From NCBI RefSeq assembly GCF_947539375.1, contig NZ_OX443569.1, positions 1-64,000 of the forward strand: 64,000 bases of DNA. The letters are read 5' to 3'. Source of the stretch: Lactobacillus isalae. GTDB taxonomy: Bacteria > Bacillota > Bacilli > Lactobacillales > Lactobacillaceae. The notes under the pieces are model-generated. The model saw only the letters and a list, made by a program, of their open reading frames with translations, was not told the DNA's origin and did not search any database. This document shows, one piece after another, positions 28,240 through 38,185 of the stretch. The position numbers were made by a program, and so were the translations under genes. Each line of letters opens with the position of its first letter. Positions within the stretch are counted from its first letter, which is position 1.

Positions 28240-28839
28240 ATGCAATATCCATTACCAATTGCACGTTTAATTGATAATTATATGAAGTTGCCTGGTATTG
28301 GTGAAAAAACAGCAACGCGGTTAGCTTTTTACACAATGGATATGCCTGAAGATGATGTGGAAGACTTTTCTAAATCATTAAAACAGGTGAAAGAAAATCT
28401 TCATTCTTGTTCTATTTGTGGAAATATCACAGAGAGTGATCCATGTGAAATTTGCCGAGATACAAACCGCGATCGCTCAACAATTATGGTTGTAGAGCAG
28501 CCAAAAGATGTAATGGCCTTTGAAGAAATGGGCGAATATAATGGCTTATACCATGTCTTACATGGAGTCTTATCTCCAATGGATGGTGTTGGCCCAGAAG
28601 AAATTAATATTAAGAGCCTAATTACTAGATTGCAAAAGCAAGATGACGTAAAAGAAATTATCTTAGCCTTGAATTCTAGTCCAGAAGGTGAAGCTACAGC
28701 TATGTATTTAGCTAAGTTAATTAAACCAGCTGGCTTAAAGGTAACGCGTCTTGCTGCAGGACTAGCTGTAGGTAGCGATATTGAATATGCAAACTCAATT
28801 ACTTTGAAGCGTGCTGTTCAAGGGAGAACAGATCTATGA
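28240..28839 (+). CDS. recR: Recombination protein RecR
   Basis: RecR works with RecO and RecF to load RecA on gaps. The 199 residues show the helix-hairpin-helix [16 protein letters not shown] near residues 16-31, a C4 zinc finger ([16 protein letters not shown] near 57-72) and the TOPRIM domain starting [10 protein letters not shown]. It overlaps the next gene by 4 bp (ATGA). Confidence 0.95.
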   Translation: MQYPLPIARLIDNYMKLPGIGEKTATRLAFYTMDMPEDDVEDFSKSLKQVKENLHSCSICGNITESDPCEICRDTNRDRSTIMVVEQPKDVMAFEEMGEYNGLYHVLHGVLSPMDGVGPEEINIKSLITRLQKQDDVKEIILALNSSPEGEATAMYLAKLIKPAGLKVTRLAAGLAVGSDIEYANSITLKRAVQGRTDL

Positions 28840-29072
28840 TTGGAAAACGTAATAAAGTAAAAAAAGCAGGCGATGAGCGACTATTAAAAATTGTGGCTCA
28901 ACTACAAAGACAGCTTGCTGAACAAAAAGTTTTTGATCAGACAACAATTGATTATTCATTTGATAATCGTGTTTTGAATAAAATTCTTCATGCAAAATTT
29001 ATTTTTTTATATGAAGAAGCAAGAAGAAGAAACACTAAATCTAGTACCTCATCAAGCGTGATTACTAGATAA
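28836..29072 (+). CDS. YaaL-like small protein (DUF2508)
   Basis: A 78-residue basic soluble protein directly coupled to recR by an ATGA overlap. Its position and the KNLL-type helical pattern ([20 protein letters not shown]) match the YaaL/DUF2508 group that follows recR in Firmicutes. Function unknown. Confidence 0.75.
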   Translation: MIGKRNKVKKAGDERLLKIVAQLQRQLAEQKVFDQTTIDYSFDNRVLNKILHAKFIFLYEEARRRNTKSSTSSSVITR

Positions 29073-29076
29073 TGCG

Positions 29077-29101
29077 GTCCACCGATGGTGGACTTTTTTT
29101 G
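29077..29101 (+). terminator. Terminator of dnaX-ybaB-recR-yaaL
   Basis: Perfect GTCCACC/GGTGGAC stem, three-base loop and T7. Confidence 0.92.
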
Positions 29102-29179
29102 TGGGAAAATAAATGATCTTGAAAAAACAAGTCTGTCTTTCTTTTTTCTTTTACAGTACAATGCCAATTGGGGGTAGAC

Positions 29180-29821
29180 ATGAAAGGATATTTAATTACA
29201 TTCGAAGGCCCAGATGGGGCAGGAAAAACCACAGTCATTAACGAGCTTATCAAAAAATTGCCTAAAACAGTCCAAGAGAAAACAATTATTACGCGTGAAC
29301 CTGGTGGATCTAAAATTTCTGAAAATATTAGAACAATCATTTTAGATCCAGAAAATAAAGAAATGGACGACAGAACTGAGGCACTTTTGTATGCAGCTCA
29401 AAGAAGTCAACACGTTAGTGAAGTTATTCGTCCTGCTTTAGCAGCAGGAAAGATTGTTTTATCAGATCGTTTTATCGATAGTTCTTTAGCCTACCAAGGC
29501 GTAGGACGTGATTTAGGCGTTGAGGCTGTGAAGCAAATTAATAATTTTGGAACTGGTGGTCTCGAGCCTGATTTAACAATCTTTTTAGATTTAGATCCAG
29601 CAGTAGGTTTAGCTAGAATTGAAAAGGAACGTGCAGGACAAGAAGACCGCCTTGAACAAGAAAAATTAGCCTTCCATCAAAAAGTTTATGCAGGATATTC
29701 CGAGCTCTTAAAGCTATATCCTGATAGAATTAAGAAGGTAGATGCTAATTTGCCAATCGAGGATGTTGCAGCTAATAGTGTTAAAATAATAAGAAAACAA
29801 TTACCTGATATTTTTATGTAA
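29180..29821 (+). CDS. tmk: Thymidylate kinase
   Basis: It phosphorylates dTMP to dTDP. Walker [12 protein letters not shown] near residue 8, the DR motif in [13 protein letters not shown] near 95 and the LID-like [12 protein letters not shown] near 143 are present. Start 29180 follows GGGGGT by six bases and gives 213 residues; the TTG at 29168 overlaps that ribosome site. First gene of tmk-darA-holB-yabA-rsmI. Confidence 0.95.
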   Translation: MKGYLITFEGPDGAGKTTVINELIKKLPKTVQEKTIITREPGGSKISENIRTIILDPENKEMDDRTEALLYAAQRSQHVSEVIRPALAAGKIVLSDRFIDSSLAYQGVGRDLGVEAVKQINNFGTGGLEPDLTIFLDLDPAVGLARIEKERAGQEDRLEQEKLAFHQKVYAGYSELLKLYPDRIKKVDANLPIEDVAANSVKIIRKQLPDIFM

Positions 29822-29834
29822 GGATTTGGTAAGA

Positions 29835-30161
29835 ATGAAACTTGTTTTAGCAATTGTTCAGGATAAGGACGCGGACGCACTAGCAAAGGAATTTATTCAA
29901 AATAATGTGCGCGCAACTAAACTAGCTACAAGCGGTGGCTTTTTAAAGGCAGGCAATACAACTTTTATTGTTGGTATTGAAGATGACCGAGTAAATGAAG
30001 TATTAGAAATTATTAAGAAGAGTTCGCACACAAGAGAGCAATATGTTTCTAATATGAATATGGATGCAGCGGGCACTTCCATGCTTGGTAAGCCTGTCCA
30101 AGTTACTGTAGGCGGAGCAACAGTCTTTGTATTACCAGTTGAGGAATTTAAGCACTTTTAA
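29835..30161 (+). CDS. darA: PII-like cyclic di-AMP receptor DarA (PstA/YaaQ)
   Basis: A 108-residue trimeric PII-like protein that binds c-di-AMP. The KLVLAIVQDKDADALAK start, TSGGFLKAGNTTFIVGIED (about residues 35-53) and VGGATVFVLPVEEF end match DarA/PstA, and the position between tmk and holB is diagnostic. It points to c-di-AMP signalling in this organism. ATG at 29835 is preferred over TTG at 29826. Confidence 0.92.
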   Translation: MKLVLAIVQDKDADALAKEFIQNNVRATKLATSGGFLKAGNTTFIVGIEDDRVNEVLEIIKKSSHTREQYVSNMNMDAAGTSMLGKPVQVTVGGATVFVLPVEEFKHF

Positions 30162-31018
30162 TGATTGATTTGAAAAATATAGGCCAAAAGCAGGCTGATC
30201 TTTTAAGGGATGCATATGTGAATAAAAAAGTTGCCCATAGTTATTTGTTTGTTGATCCAATGCAAAAAAAGGGACTTAATACAGCTTATTGGCTGGCTTG
30301 TCTTTTTAATTGTACGGGAGAAAATAAACCTGATGGGATTTGCAACAATTGTCAGCGAATTTTAGATGGAAATCATCCTGATGTTTTTTTGGTGAAACTA
30401 GAAGGAAAACAGACACTTTCTATCGATCAAATTCGTCCTTTAAAAGAAGAGCTGGCAAAGAGTCCGGTAGAAGGAAATCGTAGATTTTTTATCATTGAAA
30501 ATGCTGAAAAATTAACTTTAGCTGCAAGTAATGCCTTGCTTAACTTATTGGAAGAGCCAGTAGCGCCAGTAGTTACGATTTTAATAACTAATAATGAAAA
30601 TCAGATTTTACCAACGGTTAAGTCGAGAACTCAGATTCTTAATTTTTCTGATGAAAAAATTGATAGTAAAAGAGCACAGTTACTTGAATATGGCTTAACT
30701 GATGAAGAAATTGATGACCTTGGCGATACAAATAAGCTTGAGGAAGAAAGCAAGTATTTATTTCAAGAATTATTAGAACATAATGATTTGGCCCTGGTTC
30801 GCGTAAGCCAGATTAGCAGTCTTGCTACGAAGCCAGCAAGCCAAAAATTTATTTTTTATCAACTTAAGACTTTAGCCATGAAGAGTCTAACTAGTGGTGA
30901 AAAGTTAAGGGAAAGTGCATTTTTATTGGAGTTATTGATGACTGCTGATAAGATGCGAGCTAGTAATGTTAGTTTCCACAATACGTTAGATTATTTAGTA
31001 TTGAGTTTTGAACGGTAG
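30161..31018 (+). CDS. holB: DNA polymerase III subunit delta'
   Basis: The 285-residue clamp-loader subunit lacks a working Walker A, as expected for delta', but keeps the zinc-finger Cys pattern (CLFNCTGENKPDGICNNCQ near 47-65), the SIDQIRPLKEEL segment and the arginine-finger-like SRTQIL near 165. The start overlaps the darA stop by one base. Confidence 0.9.
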   Translation: MIDLKNIGQKQADLLRDAYVNKKVAHSYLFVDPMQKKGLNTAYWLACLFNCTGENKPDGICNNCQRILDGNHPDVFLVKLEGKQTLSIDQIRPLKEELAKSPVEGNRRFFIIENAEKLTLAASNALLNLLEEPVAPVVTILITNNENQILPTVKSRTQILNFSDEKIDSKRAQLLEYGLTDEEIDDLGDTNKLEEESKYLFQELLEHNDLALVRVSQISSLATKPASQKFIFYQLKTLAMKSLTSGEKLRESAFLLELLMTADKMRASNVSFHNTLDYLVLSFER

Positions 31019-31028
31019 GTGTTTTTGA

Positions 31029-31367
31029 GTGGATCCATTTTCACAATTTTCACAATTACAGCAAAATCTTCAGGCAATGACAAAAACTGTTGCCGGTCTG
31101 GAAAATGACATGCTTGAAGTATTAAAAGAAAATACAGAATTGAAGGTTGAAAATCAGCTATTAAGAGAAAAGATTAGCAAATTAGATGTAAATAAAGAAC
31201 CAGCTGAAAATAAGTCTCAAGCTGGCTTGAAGTCACTAAGAAACATTTATGATTCTGGCTACCATATTTGTAATATGTATTATGGTTCTCATCGTGAATC
31301 AGGCGAAGATTGTATGTTTTGCTTAGATATTCTGGATAATTTTGTAAATCACGGACAAAAGAAATAG
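31029..31367 (+). CDS. yabA: Replication initiation control protein YabA
   Basis: YabA links DnaA to DnaN and limits replication initiation in Firmicutes. The 112 residues contain an N-terminal leucine-rich coiled coil (about 1-55) and a C-terminal zinc cluster (YHICNMYYGSHRESGEDCMFC near 78-98). Start codon is GTG. Genomic position between holB and rsmI is canonical. Confidence 0.92.
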   Translation: MDPFSQFSQLQQNLQAMTKTVAGLENDMLEVLKENTELKVENQLLREKISKLDVNKEPAENKSQAGLKSLRNIYDSGYHICNMYYGSHRESGEDCMFCLDILDNFVNHGQKK

Positions 31368-31370
31368 GGG

Positions 31371-32234
31371 ATGAAGATGCAAGCGCAGAGTAGTTTTAAT
31401 GAAAAAGACAAGGGACGCCTCTATCTTGTCCCTACTCCGATTGGTAATTTAGAAGACATTACTTTAAGGGCGAAAAGAATTTTGACCGAAGCTGATTATA
31501 TTGCAGCTGAAGACACTAGAACTAGTGGAATCTTACTTGAAAAGATCGGTGTTCATAATAAGATGATTTCTTTTCACAAGTATAATTCAAAGGAACGCGC
31601 ACCAGAATTAATTAAGTTGCTTAAGGAAGGAAATACAATCGCCGAAATTTCTGATGCAGGGATGCCGGTTATTTCAGATCCAGGCTATATCCTAGTTCAA
31701 GAATGTATCAAAAATGATATTCCAGTGGTTTCGCTTCCGGGTCCATCGGCTTTTGCAACAGCTTTAATTGCATCAGGTTTTGATGCTCAACCATTTACTT
31801 ACTATGGCTTTTTACCACGTAAAAGCAGTGAGCAGAAGAAGTACTTTGAAATGATGAACACTGCGCGCGCTACTTCTATCTTTTATGAAGCACCACATCG
31901 TTTAAAGAAGACCTTGAAGACTTTGGCAGAAGTAATTAAGCCAGATCGAAAAATTGCCTTGGCTCGTGAATTAACTAAGATTCATGAAGAATATATCAGA
32001 GGATCAATCAGTGAAATTAATGAATACTTCACTGAAAACGATCCACGAGGTGAATTTGTGGTTTTAGTTTCTCCGAATGAAGAGGAAAAAAAGCAACTTT
32101 CTTGGGATGAACTAATCGAGCAAGTGGCTAACCGAGTTGAAGCAGGAGAAAGTAAAAAGGATGCCATTAAGTTAGTTGCTAAGGCTAATAAGGTATCCAA
32201 GAACGAACTCTATGATAAATATCATCAAAATTAA
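31371..32234 (+). CDS. rsmI: 16S rRNA (cytidine-1402-2'-O)-methyltransferase
   Basis: RsmI methylates the 2'-OH of C1402 in the decoding centre. The 287 residues hold LVPTPIGNLEDITLRA near 19, AEDTRTSG near 45, and ISDAGMPVISDPG near 95, the tetrapyrrole-methylase-type signature. It ends the tmk operon. Confidence 0.94.
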   Translation: MKMQAQSSFNEKDKGRLYLVPTPIGNLEDITLRAKRILTEADYIAAEDTRTSGILLEKIGVHNKMISFHKYNSKERAPELIKLLKEGNTIAEISDAGMPVISDPGYILVQECIKNDIPVVSLPGPSAFATALIASGFDAQPFTYYGFLPRKSSEQKKYFEMMNTARATSIFYEAPHRLKKTLKTLAEVIKPDRKIALARELTKIHEEYIRGSISEINEYFTENDPRGEFVVLVSPNEEEKKQLSWDELIEQVANRVEAGESKKDAIKLVAKANKVSKNELYDKYHQN

Positions 32235-32251
32235 TTGCATGGTGACTGCTA

Positions 32252-32986
32252 ATGGAAAAGATTTTTAAAGAAGAACATCAAGTTACTTACGGCGATTGTG
32301 ATGAAACAGGAAGAATCCAGCTTCCTAACTTAATTGAACATTTTATGAAAGTTTCAAACGATCAATTAACAGAAGGCGGCGCTGGAATTCATGATTTATT
32401 GAAGCAAAACTTAGGTTGGGTGGTAGTTGAATATCACCTTGATATTGATCGTTTGCCTGAAGCTGGAGAAAAAATTACTGTTACCACAAATGGTAGTGGG
32501 TATAATCGCTTTTTTGAATATAGAGATTTTGATATAATAGATTCTACTAACAAAAAGATAGTAGATGTAAAAAGTCAGTGGGTAATTTTAGATTTAAAAA
32601 ATCGCAAAATTACTGAAGCAGATGATCAAATGATGCAGAAATTTGGGAATCTATACTTGAAGCATATGCCGCGCTTTAAGAGATTGCGTCCCTTAAAAGC
32701 GTATAGCTCAAGTAAGAAATACACGGTTAGATATTATGATTTAGATACGAACCATCATTTAACTAATAGTGTTTACTTTGATTGGATGATTGATACCTTA
32801 CCAAGAGAGTTCTTGAATTCTCACACTGTCAAAAGTATTGATATTTCATTTAAAAAAGAAGTACAATATGGAGCTCGAGCTTTATCTGAGCTTATGCTTG
32901 ACCGAGATACATTGACTTCGTATCATTTGATTTCTAATCAAGGTGAAACTTCTGCTTTAGCTGAGATTGTTTGGAGAGAAAATTAG
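32252..32986 (+). CDS. Acyl-ACP thioesterase
   Basis: The 244-residue protein has two hot-dog halves: an N-terminal one (VTYGDCDETGRIQLPNLIEHF) and a C-terminal one (VRYYDLDTNHHLTNSVYFDW near 159-178), where the D-x-N-x-H pattern marks the plant-FatA-like active site. It should release free fatty acids from acyl-ACP. It follows rsmI by 17 bp and may be co-transcribed. Confidence 0.88.
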   Translation: MEKIFKEEHQVTYGDCDETGRIQLPNLIEHFMKVSNDQLTEGGAGIHDLLKQNLGWVVVEYHLDIDRLPEAGEKITVTTNGSGYNRFFEYRDFDIIDSTNKKIVDVKSQWVILDLKNRKITEADDQMMQKFGNLYLKHMPRFKRLRPLKAYSSSKKYTVRYYDLDTNHHLTNSVYFDWMIDTLPREFLNSHTVKSIDISFKKEVQYGARALSELMLDRDTLTSYHLISNQGETSALAEIVWREN

Positions 32987-32988
32987 AG

Positions 32989-33019
32989 GCATGACTTGTT
33001 AGAAAGTCGTGCTTTTTTG
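32989..33019 (+). terminator. Terminator after the thioesterase gene
   Basis: GCATGACTT/AAGTCGTGC stem (one G-T pair), T6 tail. Confidence 0.8.
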
Positions 33020-33035
33020 GAAGGTAGGGATGCCA

Positions 33036-33551
33036 ATGAAGACAGGAATAAAGAAAATAGATTTGCAGGGCTTAGTTACTCTGGCATTGCTAGTAGCAAT
33101 GAATGTTGTGCTACAAAAAATATCGTTTGGTCCAGCTACAGTAAAAGTAGGATTGGGATTTATTGGAAGTGTATTATTAGCTTATTATTTTGGACCTTTC
33201 TGGGGCGGAATTGGTGCAGTACTAAGTGATTTATTAAAATCAGCTGTTTTTGGCGTTGAAGGTGGATTTTTCCCAGGATTTATTCTTTCAGCAATAGTAG
33301 GGGTTGTGATTTATGCGATCTTCTTATATCAAAAACCAATTAAATGGTGGCGCATTATTGCTGCAACTTTATTAGTGACAGTAGTTGTTAATGTATTAAT
33401 GAATACATATTGGATTCATCTATTATATGGGTTAGATTTAAGAGCTGCATTTTTACAAAGAATATTGAAGGAATTAATTGTACCTTGGATTCAAATTGTC
33501 ATCCTTTACGTAATTTTAAATGCTCTACAACGTGTTAAAATAAAAAGGTAA
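33036..33551 (+). CDS. ECF transporter substrate-binding (S) component, folate-type
   Basis: A 171-residue membrane protein with about six spans. The early LVTLALLVAMNVVLQKISFG and VKVGLGFIGSVLLAYYFGPFWGG pattern, near residues 9-55, fits the FolT-like S components that pair with a shared EcfAA'T energy module encoded elsewhere. Start 33036 (MKTGIKKIDLQG) lies seven bases after AAGGTAGGG. Folate as substrate is the best guess by pattern. A short plus-strand frame (32996-33229) in another phase is a shadow. Confidence 0.75.
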   Translation: MKTGIKKIDLQGLVTLALLVAMNVVLQKISFGPATVKVGLGFIGSVLLAYYFGPFWGGIGAVLSDLLKSAVFGVEGGFFPGFILSAIVGVVIYAIFLYQKPIKWWRIIAATLLVTVVVNVLMNTYWIHLLYGLDLRAAFLQRILKELIVPWIQIVILYVILNALQRVKIKR

Positions 33552-33580
33552 CTTTGATAAGTGTTAAGGATAGAGTTTAA

Positions 33581-34306
33581 ATGAAGATATTAAGTATCAC
33601 GACTGCAACCAATCATTTGAGCGTAGCGCTAAATGATGGAGATAAAATTTTTGAAAAAAATGAAGAGGATCATCGTAATCATAGTGAACATTTAGATCCT
33701 TTAATTAATGAATTACTAAAAGAAAATAATCTTACTTTAAAAGATATCGACCGTTTCGCAGTAGCAGAAGGTCCAGGTTCTTACACTGGTTTGAGAATTG
33801 GAATTACAACTGCTAAAATGTTTGCTTCTATTTTAAATAAAGATTTAGTCGGAGTATCTACTTTGGCTGCGTTAGCTAATGAGGTAAATGACGGAGTGAT
33901 CGTAAGTGAATTAGATGCTCGTAATAAGAATTTCTTTGCTGGAGTTTATCGAAAAGTAAATGGCAAGCTAGAAAACTTGGTTCCAGATGGGCATTATCAT
34001 ATAGATGATTTAATTAACAAGGTTAAAGAGTTAAATTTACCTGATCAAGTTGTCTTTGTAGGAAGCCCCATTGATAAGTATCAGGATGAGATTGCTGAAT
34101 TGTTAGGATCAGATAACTTTAGGCAAGCTACAGGCGATAATCAAATTCATGCTGGAGAAATTGGTAAGTTAGCACTTAATAAGGAAGCAATTGATCCTGA
34201 TAAGATGGTGCCTAAGTACTTAAGACGTACCCAAGCAGAAATTGATTGGCATAATAAGACTGGAAAGGCATTTGGTCCAGATAGCGACTATGTTGAGGAA
34301 GTTTAG
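33581..34306 (+). CDS. tsaB: tRNA threonylcarbamoyladenosine protein TsaB
   Basis: TsaB is the non-catalytic ASKHA-fold partner of TsaD in making t6A37 of tRNAs. The NHSEHLDPLINELL segment near residue 33 and AEGPGSYTGLRIGITTAK near 64-81 are family hallmarks. 241 residues is normal. It overlaps rimI, giving the usual tsaB-rimI-tsaD set. Confidence 0.93.
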   Translation: MKILSITTATNHLSVALNDGDKIFEKNEEDHRNHSEHLDPLINELLKENNLTLKDIDRFAVAEGPGSYTGLRIGITTAKMFASILNKDLVGVSTLAALANEVNDGVIVSELDARNKNFFAGVYRKVNGKLENLVPDGHYHIDDLINKVKELNLPDQVVFVGSPIDKYQDEIAELLGSDNFRQATGDNQIHAGEIGKLALNKEAIDPDKMVPKYLRRTQAEIDWHNKTGKAFGPDSDYVEEV

Positions 34307-34847
34307 TTTATTTTTCCATCCAGAAGAAATTGACTTGAGTTTTTCGCCTTTTGCTTTGAGACTTGATAATCAAACTTATCAGATTATGAAGGCAAGCGAT
34401 GAAAATATTGCTGATTTGTTAGGCTTAGAGCAAGAGGTATATTTTGGTAGAACGCCATGGAGTCGATTTTCTTTTAAGAGCGAATTGAAAAAGCACGCCA
34501 ATTCTTTGTACCTTGTAGTTTATCAGAGGTCAACCTTGGTAGGCTTCATTGGTATGAGAATGCAGGCACAAGAGGGGCATATTACTAATATTGCTGTTAA
34601 ACCTGCTTTTCAAAGAAGAGGAATCGGCGAATTTTTGCTCAGGACGATGATTGAAATTGCTCAAAGAAATCATGCTGTTCAGATGACCCTAGAGGTACGA
34701 AGCGATAATTACAATGCGCAGAGCTTGTACCGTAAGATAGGATTTAGAGATAATTTTATTCGAAAGAATTATTATTTGGCTGAACATGCGGATGCCGTAA
34801 GCATGATTAAAAAGATAGCAGATAAAGAACAGGAAGAAGTAAATTGA
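34290..34847 (+). CDS. rimI: Ribosomal-protein S18 alanine N-acetyltransferase RimI-like
   Basis: The GNAT-fold acetyl-CoA site is visible in [18 protein letters not shown] near residue 108-125, and [19 protein letters not shown] near 132-150 is the usual RimI C-terminal motif. The start is taken at ATG 34290 inside the end of tsaB (185 residues); it lacks a strong ribosome site, so translation is probably coupled. The N-terminal 35 residues are longer than in compact RimI. Confidence 0.85.
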   Translation: MLRKFSLFFHPEEIDLSFSPFALRLDNQTYQIMKASDENIADLLGLEQEVYFGRTPWSRFSFKSELKKHANSLYLVVYQRSTLVGFIGMRMQAQEGHITNIAVKPAFQRRGIGEFLLRTMIEIAQRNHAVQMTLEVRSDNYNAQSLYRKIGFRDNFIRKNYYLAEHADAVSMIKKIADKEQEEVN

Positions 34848-35890
34848 CAAAAAAAGATATTCGAATTTTAGCATTTGAAAGCTCATGTGATGAAACTTCT
34901 ACCGCCGTAATTAAAAATGGGCGTGAAATCGAAAGCTTAATTGTAGCTACTCAAATTAAAAGTCACCAACGTTTTGGTGGGGTAGTGCCGGAAGTTGCGA
35001 GTCGTCACCATATTGAAGTAATTACTCAAATTACTAAGGAAGCTTTGACTGAAGCAAACGCTACTTGGGATGATATTGATGCAATTGCAGTTACCTATGG
35101 ACCAGGTTTAGTTGGGGCATTACTAATTGGTGTCAGTGCCGCAAAAGCAGCTTCAATGGCAACTGGGATTCCGTTAATTGGCGTTGATCACATTATGGGT
35201 CATATTATGGCAGCACAATTAAAGGATGAAATTGAATATCCAGCACTGGCCTTGCAAGTGTCTGGTGGTCATACTGAAATTGTCTTGATGAAAGATCCGA
35301 TTCACTTTGAGATTGTGGGCGATACAAGAGACGATGCGGCTGGTGAAGCTTATGACAAGATTGGCCGTGTGCTTGGAGTTAATTATCCAGCTGGTAAGAC
35401 AATTGATGAGTGGGCACATAAGGGGAAGGATACTTTCCACTTTCCACGTGCAATGATGGAAGATGATGATTATGATTTTTCATTCTCAGGATTGAAGAGT
35501 GCCTTTATTAACACTTGCCATCATGCAGATCAAATTCATGAAAAGCTTGATAAGTATGATTTAGCTGCAAGTTTTCAGGCTTCAGTTGTTGATGTGTTGA
35601 GCCACAAAACAATTAGAGCGATCAAAGAATATAAGCCGAAGACATTTATCTTAGGCGGCGGTGTCGCCGCGAACCACGGCTTACGTGATAGATTGGCAGA
35701 GGAAATTGAAAAGTTGCCTGCTGATATTAAGCCAAAGGTGATTTTACCGGACTTGAAGCTTTGCGGAGATAATGCGGCAATGATTGGTGCTGCTGCATAT
35801 AACTTGTACGAGGCTGGTAAGTTTAGCGATGAGAATTTGAATGCAGATCCATCACTTGAGTTGCCATATGCAGAAAGCATGTTGAAATAG
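34844..35890 (+). CDS. tsaD: tRNA N6-adenosine threonylcarbamoyltransferase TsaD
   Basis: TsaD transfers the threonylcarbamoyl group to A37 of ANN-decoding tRNAs. The metal-binding HIMGH motif near residue 112, [12 protein letters not shown] near 11 and the [17 protein letters not shown] segment near 85 are intact. Translation starts at TTG overlapping the rimI stop by 4 bp. 348 residues is standard. Confidence 0.95.
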   Translation: MTKKDIRILAFESSCDETSTAVIKNGREIESLIVATQIKSHQRFGGVVPEVASRHHIEVITQITKEALTEANATWDDIDAIAVTYGPGLVGALLIGVSAAKAASMATGIPLIGVDHIMGHIMAAQLKDEIEYPALALQVSGGHTEIVLMKDPIHFEIVGDTRDDAAGEAYDKIGRVLGVNYPAGKTIDEWAHKGKDTFHFPRAMMEDDDYDFSFSGLKSAFINTCHHADQIHEKLDKYDLAASFQASVVDVLSHKTIRAIKEYKPKTFILGGGVAANHGLRDRLAEEIEKLPADIKPKVILPDLKLCGDNAAMIGAAAYNLYEAGKFSDENLNADPSLELPYAESMLK

Positions 35891-35901
35891 TAGTTATGAA
35901 G

Positions 35902-35932
35902 AGAGTCGAACAGGGATGTTTGGCTCTTTCTA
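35902..35932 (+). terminator. Terminator of tsaB-rimI-tsaD
   Basis: AGAGTCGAACA/TGTTTGGCTCT, 11 pairs including two G-T, with a GGGA-type loop and short T tract. Confidence 0.65.
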
Positions 35933-35971
35933 TTATTAATCCTAAGTCCCTTAAGTCCTTATTCTGCCGTT

Positions 35972-35993
35972 TTATAACAATTGTTGTTATAAT
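35972..35993 (+). promoter_or_regulatory. Inverted repeat over an extended -10 promoter
   Basis: TTATAACAA (35972-35980) and its exact complement TTGTTATAA (35984-35992) flank a TTG spacer. The right arm overlaps a TGTTATAAT extended -10 element (35985-35993) 39 bp before the downstream gene. A repressor bound there would block RNA polymerase. Confidence 0.6.
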
Positions 35994-36031
35994 TAAATAC
36001 GAAAGATAAATCGTCTTGAGGAGGAATTATT

Positions 36032-36655
36032 ATGAAAGATGAAGTTCAATCTCCACAAGAAGAAACTCCTAATACTTACTGGCGTTGGTTAGTAGAATCG
36101 TGGCGCTATCCTTTAGGCCACAATCCGGCAGAGAAGTGGTACGGAGTTATTACCTTACTAGGTGAAGATATTGTATTGTTTATTGGGTTAGCTATTGCAA
36201 GTAATTATATTGCTAACATATTTGATATTACTCTCATTCATCATGCATCCGGCTTTACCTTCTGGGCAATTGTAATCCTATTTGTTGTTCAGATTATTAC
36301 TATTCTTTGTTCAATGGTTGGACACTTATTCGTGTTTGGTAACACGGGTGGCTTTTGGCAATATGTTAATAAAGTTGCACAAGTAACTAACTGGAACTTT
36401 TGGATTGTAATTTGTGCTTTCTGTTTCTTAATCCTAAGTTTAAGCTCGGGATTACTTGGTTTTGGAGAAGCATTAGTTTGGATCTTTTATGCACTGTTTT
36501 CTTTAGGTTCATTCTTACTAGTTGTTTGTCCTGATCCTGGAACTGAAAAGATGATTCATGATCCATTCTGGGGCGCAGTAATTTATCTAGTGATGATTGT
36601 TGTCATCTATTCTATTATTTGGGGCTTAGCCTTTAGTATTATGATTAATCTGTAG
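36032..36655 (+). CDS. Multi-span membrane protein of unknown function
   Basis: This 207-residue protein has a charged, Pro/Glu-rich N-terminus (about 1-15), a Trp-rich segment (TYWRWLVESWRYPLGHNPAEKWYG) and then about five membrane segments. I cannot place it in a named family. A GAGGAGG ribosome site precedes ATG. It is a single-gene unit with an operator-like promoter and a strong terminator. Confidence 0.7.
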   Translation: MKDEVQSPQEETPNTYWRWLVESWRYPLGHNPAEKWYGVITLLGEDIVLFIGLAIASNYIANIFDITLIHHASGFTFWAIVILFVVQIITILCSMVGHLFVFGNTGGFWQYVNKVAQVTNWNFWIVICAFCFLILSLSSGLLGFGEALVWIFYALFSLGSFLLVVCPDPGTEKMIHDPFWGAVIYLVMIVVIYSIIWGLAFSIMINL

Positions 36656-36670
36656 CATTAATTATTTAGT

Positions 36671-36725
36671 AAAAAAGATGTTGATAAATCAGCGTTTAAA
36701 ACTGATTATTCAACATCTTTTTTTG
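36671..36725. terminator. Bidirectional terminator between the unknown membrane gene and CLC gene
   Basis: AAAAGATGTTGA pairs with TCAACATCTTTT with further pairing (AATCAG/CTGATT) inside, T7 tail on the plus strand and A-tract on the other flank. Confidence 0.88.
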
Positions 36726-36745
36726 TTTGGTTAGTATTAAATTGG

Positions 36746-38116
36746 TTATTCGGCATGCTTAATTTTAGGTAAGTTAGGTAACGTATGATAATCCATTTGA
36801 TTTCTCAAAGCTGCATAAATTGGCTTACCACCTAAGAGATCTAAAACAAAGTAAGCAATAAAAGTAGTAATTAACATTGGAAAAATCTGTTCAACTGAAC
36901 CTACCATTTCTGTTAAAAGCGTTAAAGCCGTGAACGGAGCCTTTTCAATAGCGCCAAAGTAAGCACACATTGAAGTGACGATAATAATGCCATAGCAGCG
37001 TTTTGGAGCGATGTTATAGTGAATCATAAGCACAGCAAATACAACGCCGAGAAGGGCTCCTAAAACGAGAATTGGCATGAAGATACCACCAGGAACAGAG
37101 GCCCCATAAGAAATCATTGAGAAGATAAAACGAACAACGAACCAAACAAGCGGTAATAGTACTAAACTTAAAGTTCCAGTCTGAATACTTTTCATAAAAA
37201 TAGGGTCAAATAAACTTGAAATAAAGTCGTGTGACCCACCAAGTAAGTTAGCATTCCATAAACCAATTGGAATTACGAGTAGAAGAGGGATAACACTATG
37301 GTAAATTGATGGAATTTTGGTAATCTTTTTATAAACCGGCTTAAGGCTTAATAGGCAGTATTGATATAGGTAGGCGAGTAAGCCTAGGACGACACCAATA
37401 ATTGCTACAAACCAATAAGAAGTAAGGGGCAACGGCTTATCTAAAGGAAGATAGAGACAAGGCTGAGTACCAAAGAAGCAGAGCGTCATTAGGTCTGATG
37501 ACATGGCAGCAGCTAAAGCAGTCAAAACTTCTTTGGGAGTGAAGTTAAAAGTTATTTCTTCTACTAAGAAAAGGACGCCGGCTAGTGGTGCTGAAAATGC
37601 TGCACTTAATCCGGCAGCTATTCCACATCCTTGTAGTCTTTTAAGATCATCGGGATCGGTATGGAAGAGATTTTCGCCAAAGGCTTGACCAATCATTGCT
37701 CCCATTTGAATACAGGGACCTTCCCGTCCTAAAAATAGGCCAGGACAAATAGCTAACAAGCCGCCTACAAACTTGCGCCATAGAATGCTCCACCAATTCA
37801 TCTTGTTTTCGTTCAGCATCACAGCTTCAACTTGTGGTACACCTGAACCAGTAATATTACTTAGAACAGGTTTAATAATTTTTCCCAGAATTAAAACAAT
37901 TAACAAAGTCGCAATAACATAAGGAACTAGATAAATTGGCTTTTGTCGCATTAGGGGATAGATGAAGAATAGAAATTTCATTGTATGGTCGATTATCCAT
38001 CTAAAGGTACCGACAATTAATCCGGTTATCATACCAATCATAATTCCCTGTAAGAAGATAAAGAAAAAATTTGATGTAAACGGCTTAGCCAGAACCTGTT
38101 TGGCAGTTTTGATCAT
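36746..38116 (-). CDS. CLC-family chloride channel or Cl-/H+ antiporter
   Basis: The 456-residue membrane protein has all ion-pathway motifs: GSGVPQVE near residue 91, GREGPCIQMG near 126 (with the gating Glu) and GGIFMPILVLGALLG near 344. It may help acid resistance or chloride balance. Whether it is a channel or an antiporter cannot be settled from motifs alone. Confidence 0.9.
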   Translation of the reverse strand: MIKTAKQVLAKPFTSNFFFIFLQGIMIGMITGLIVGTFRWIIDHTMKFLFFIYPLMRQKPIYLVPYVIATLLIVLILGKIIKPVLSNITGSGVPQVEAVMLNENKMNWWSILWRKFVGGLLAICPGLFLGREGPCIQMGAMIGQAFGENLFHTDPDDLKRLQGCGIAAGLSAAFSAPLAGVLFLVEEITFNFTPKEVLTALAAAMSSDLMTLCFFGTQPCLYLPLDKPLPLTSYWFVAIIGVVLGLLAYLYQYCLLSLKPVYKKITKIPSIYHSVIPLLLVIPIGLWNANLLGGSHDFISSLFDPIFMKSIQTGTLSLVLLPLVWFVVRFIFSMISYGASVPGGIFMPILVLGALLGVVFAVLMIHYNIAPKRCYGIIIVTSMCAYFGAIEKAPFTALTLLTEMVGSVEQIFPMLITTFIAYFVLDLLGGKPIYAALRNQMDYHTLPNLPKIKHAE

Positions 38117-38185
38117 TTCTTCGCCAGCTTTCTAAAAAAGAACTTACTCAGTTTAGTTTACATCAAATCATATAATAAGCTCATA

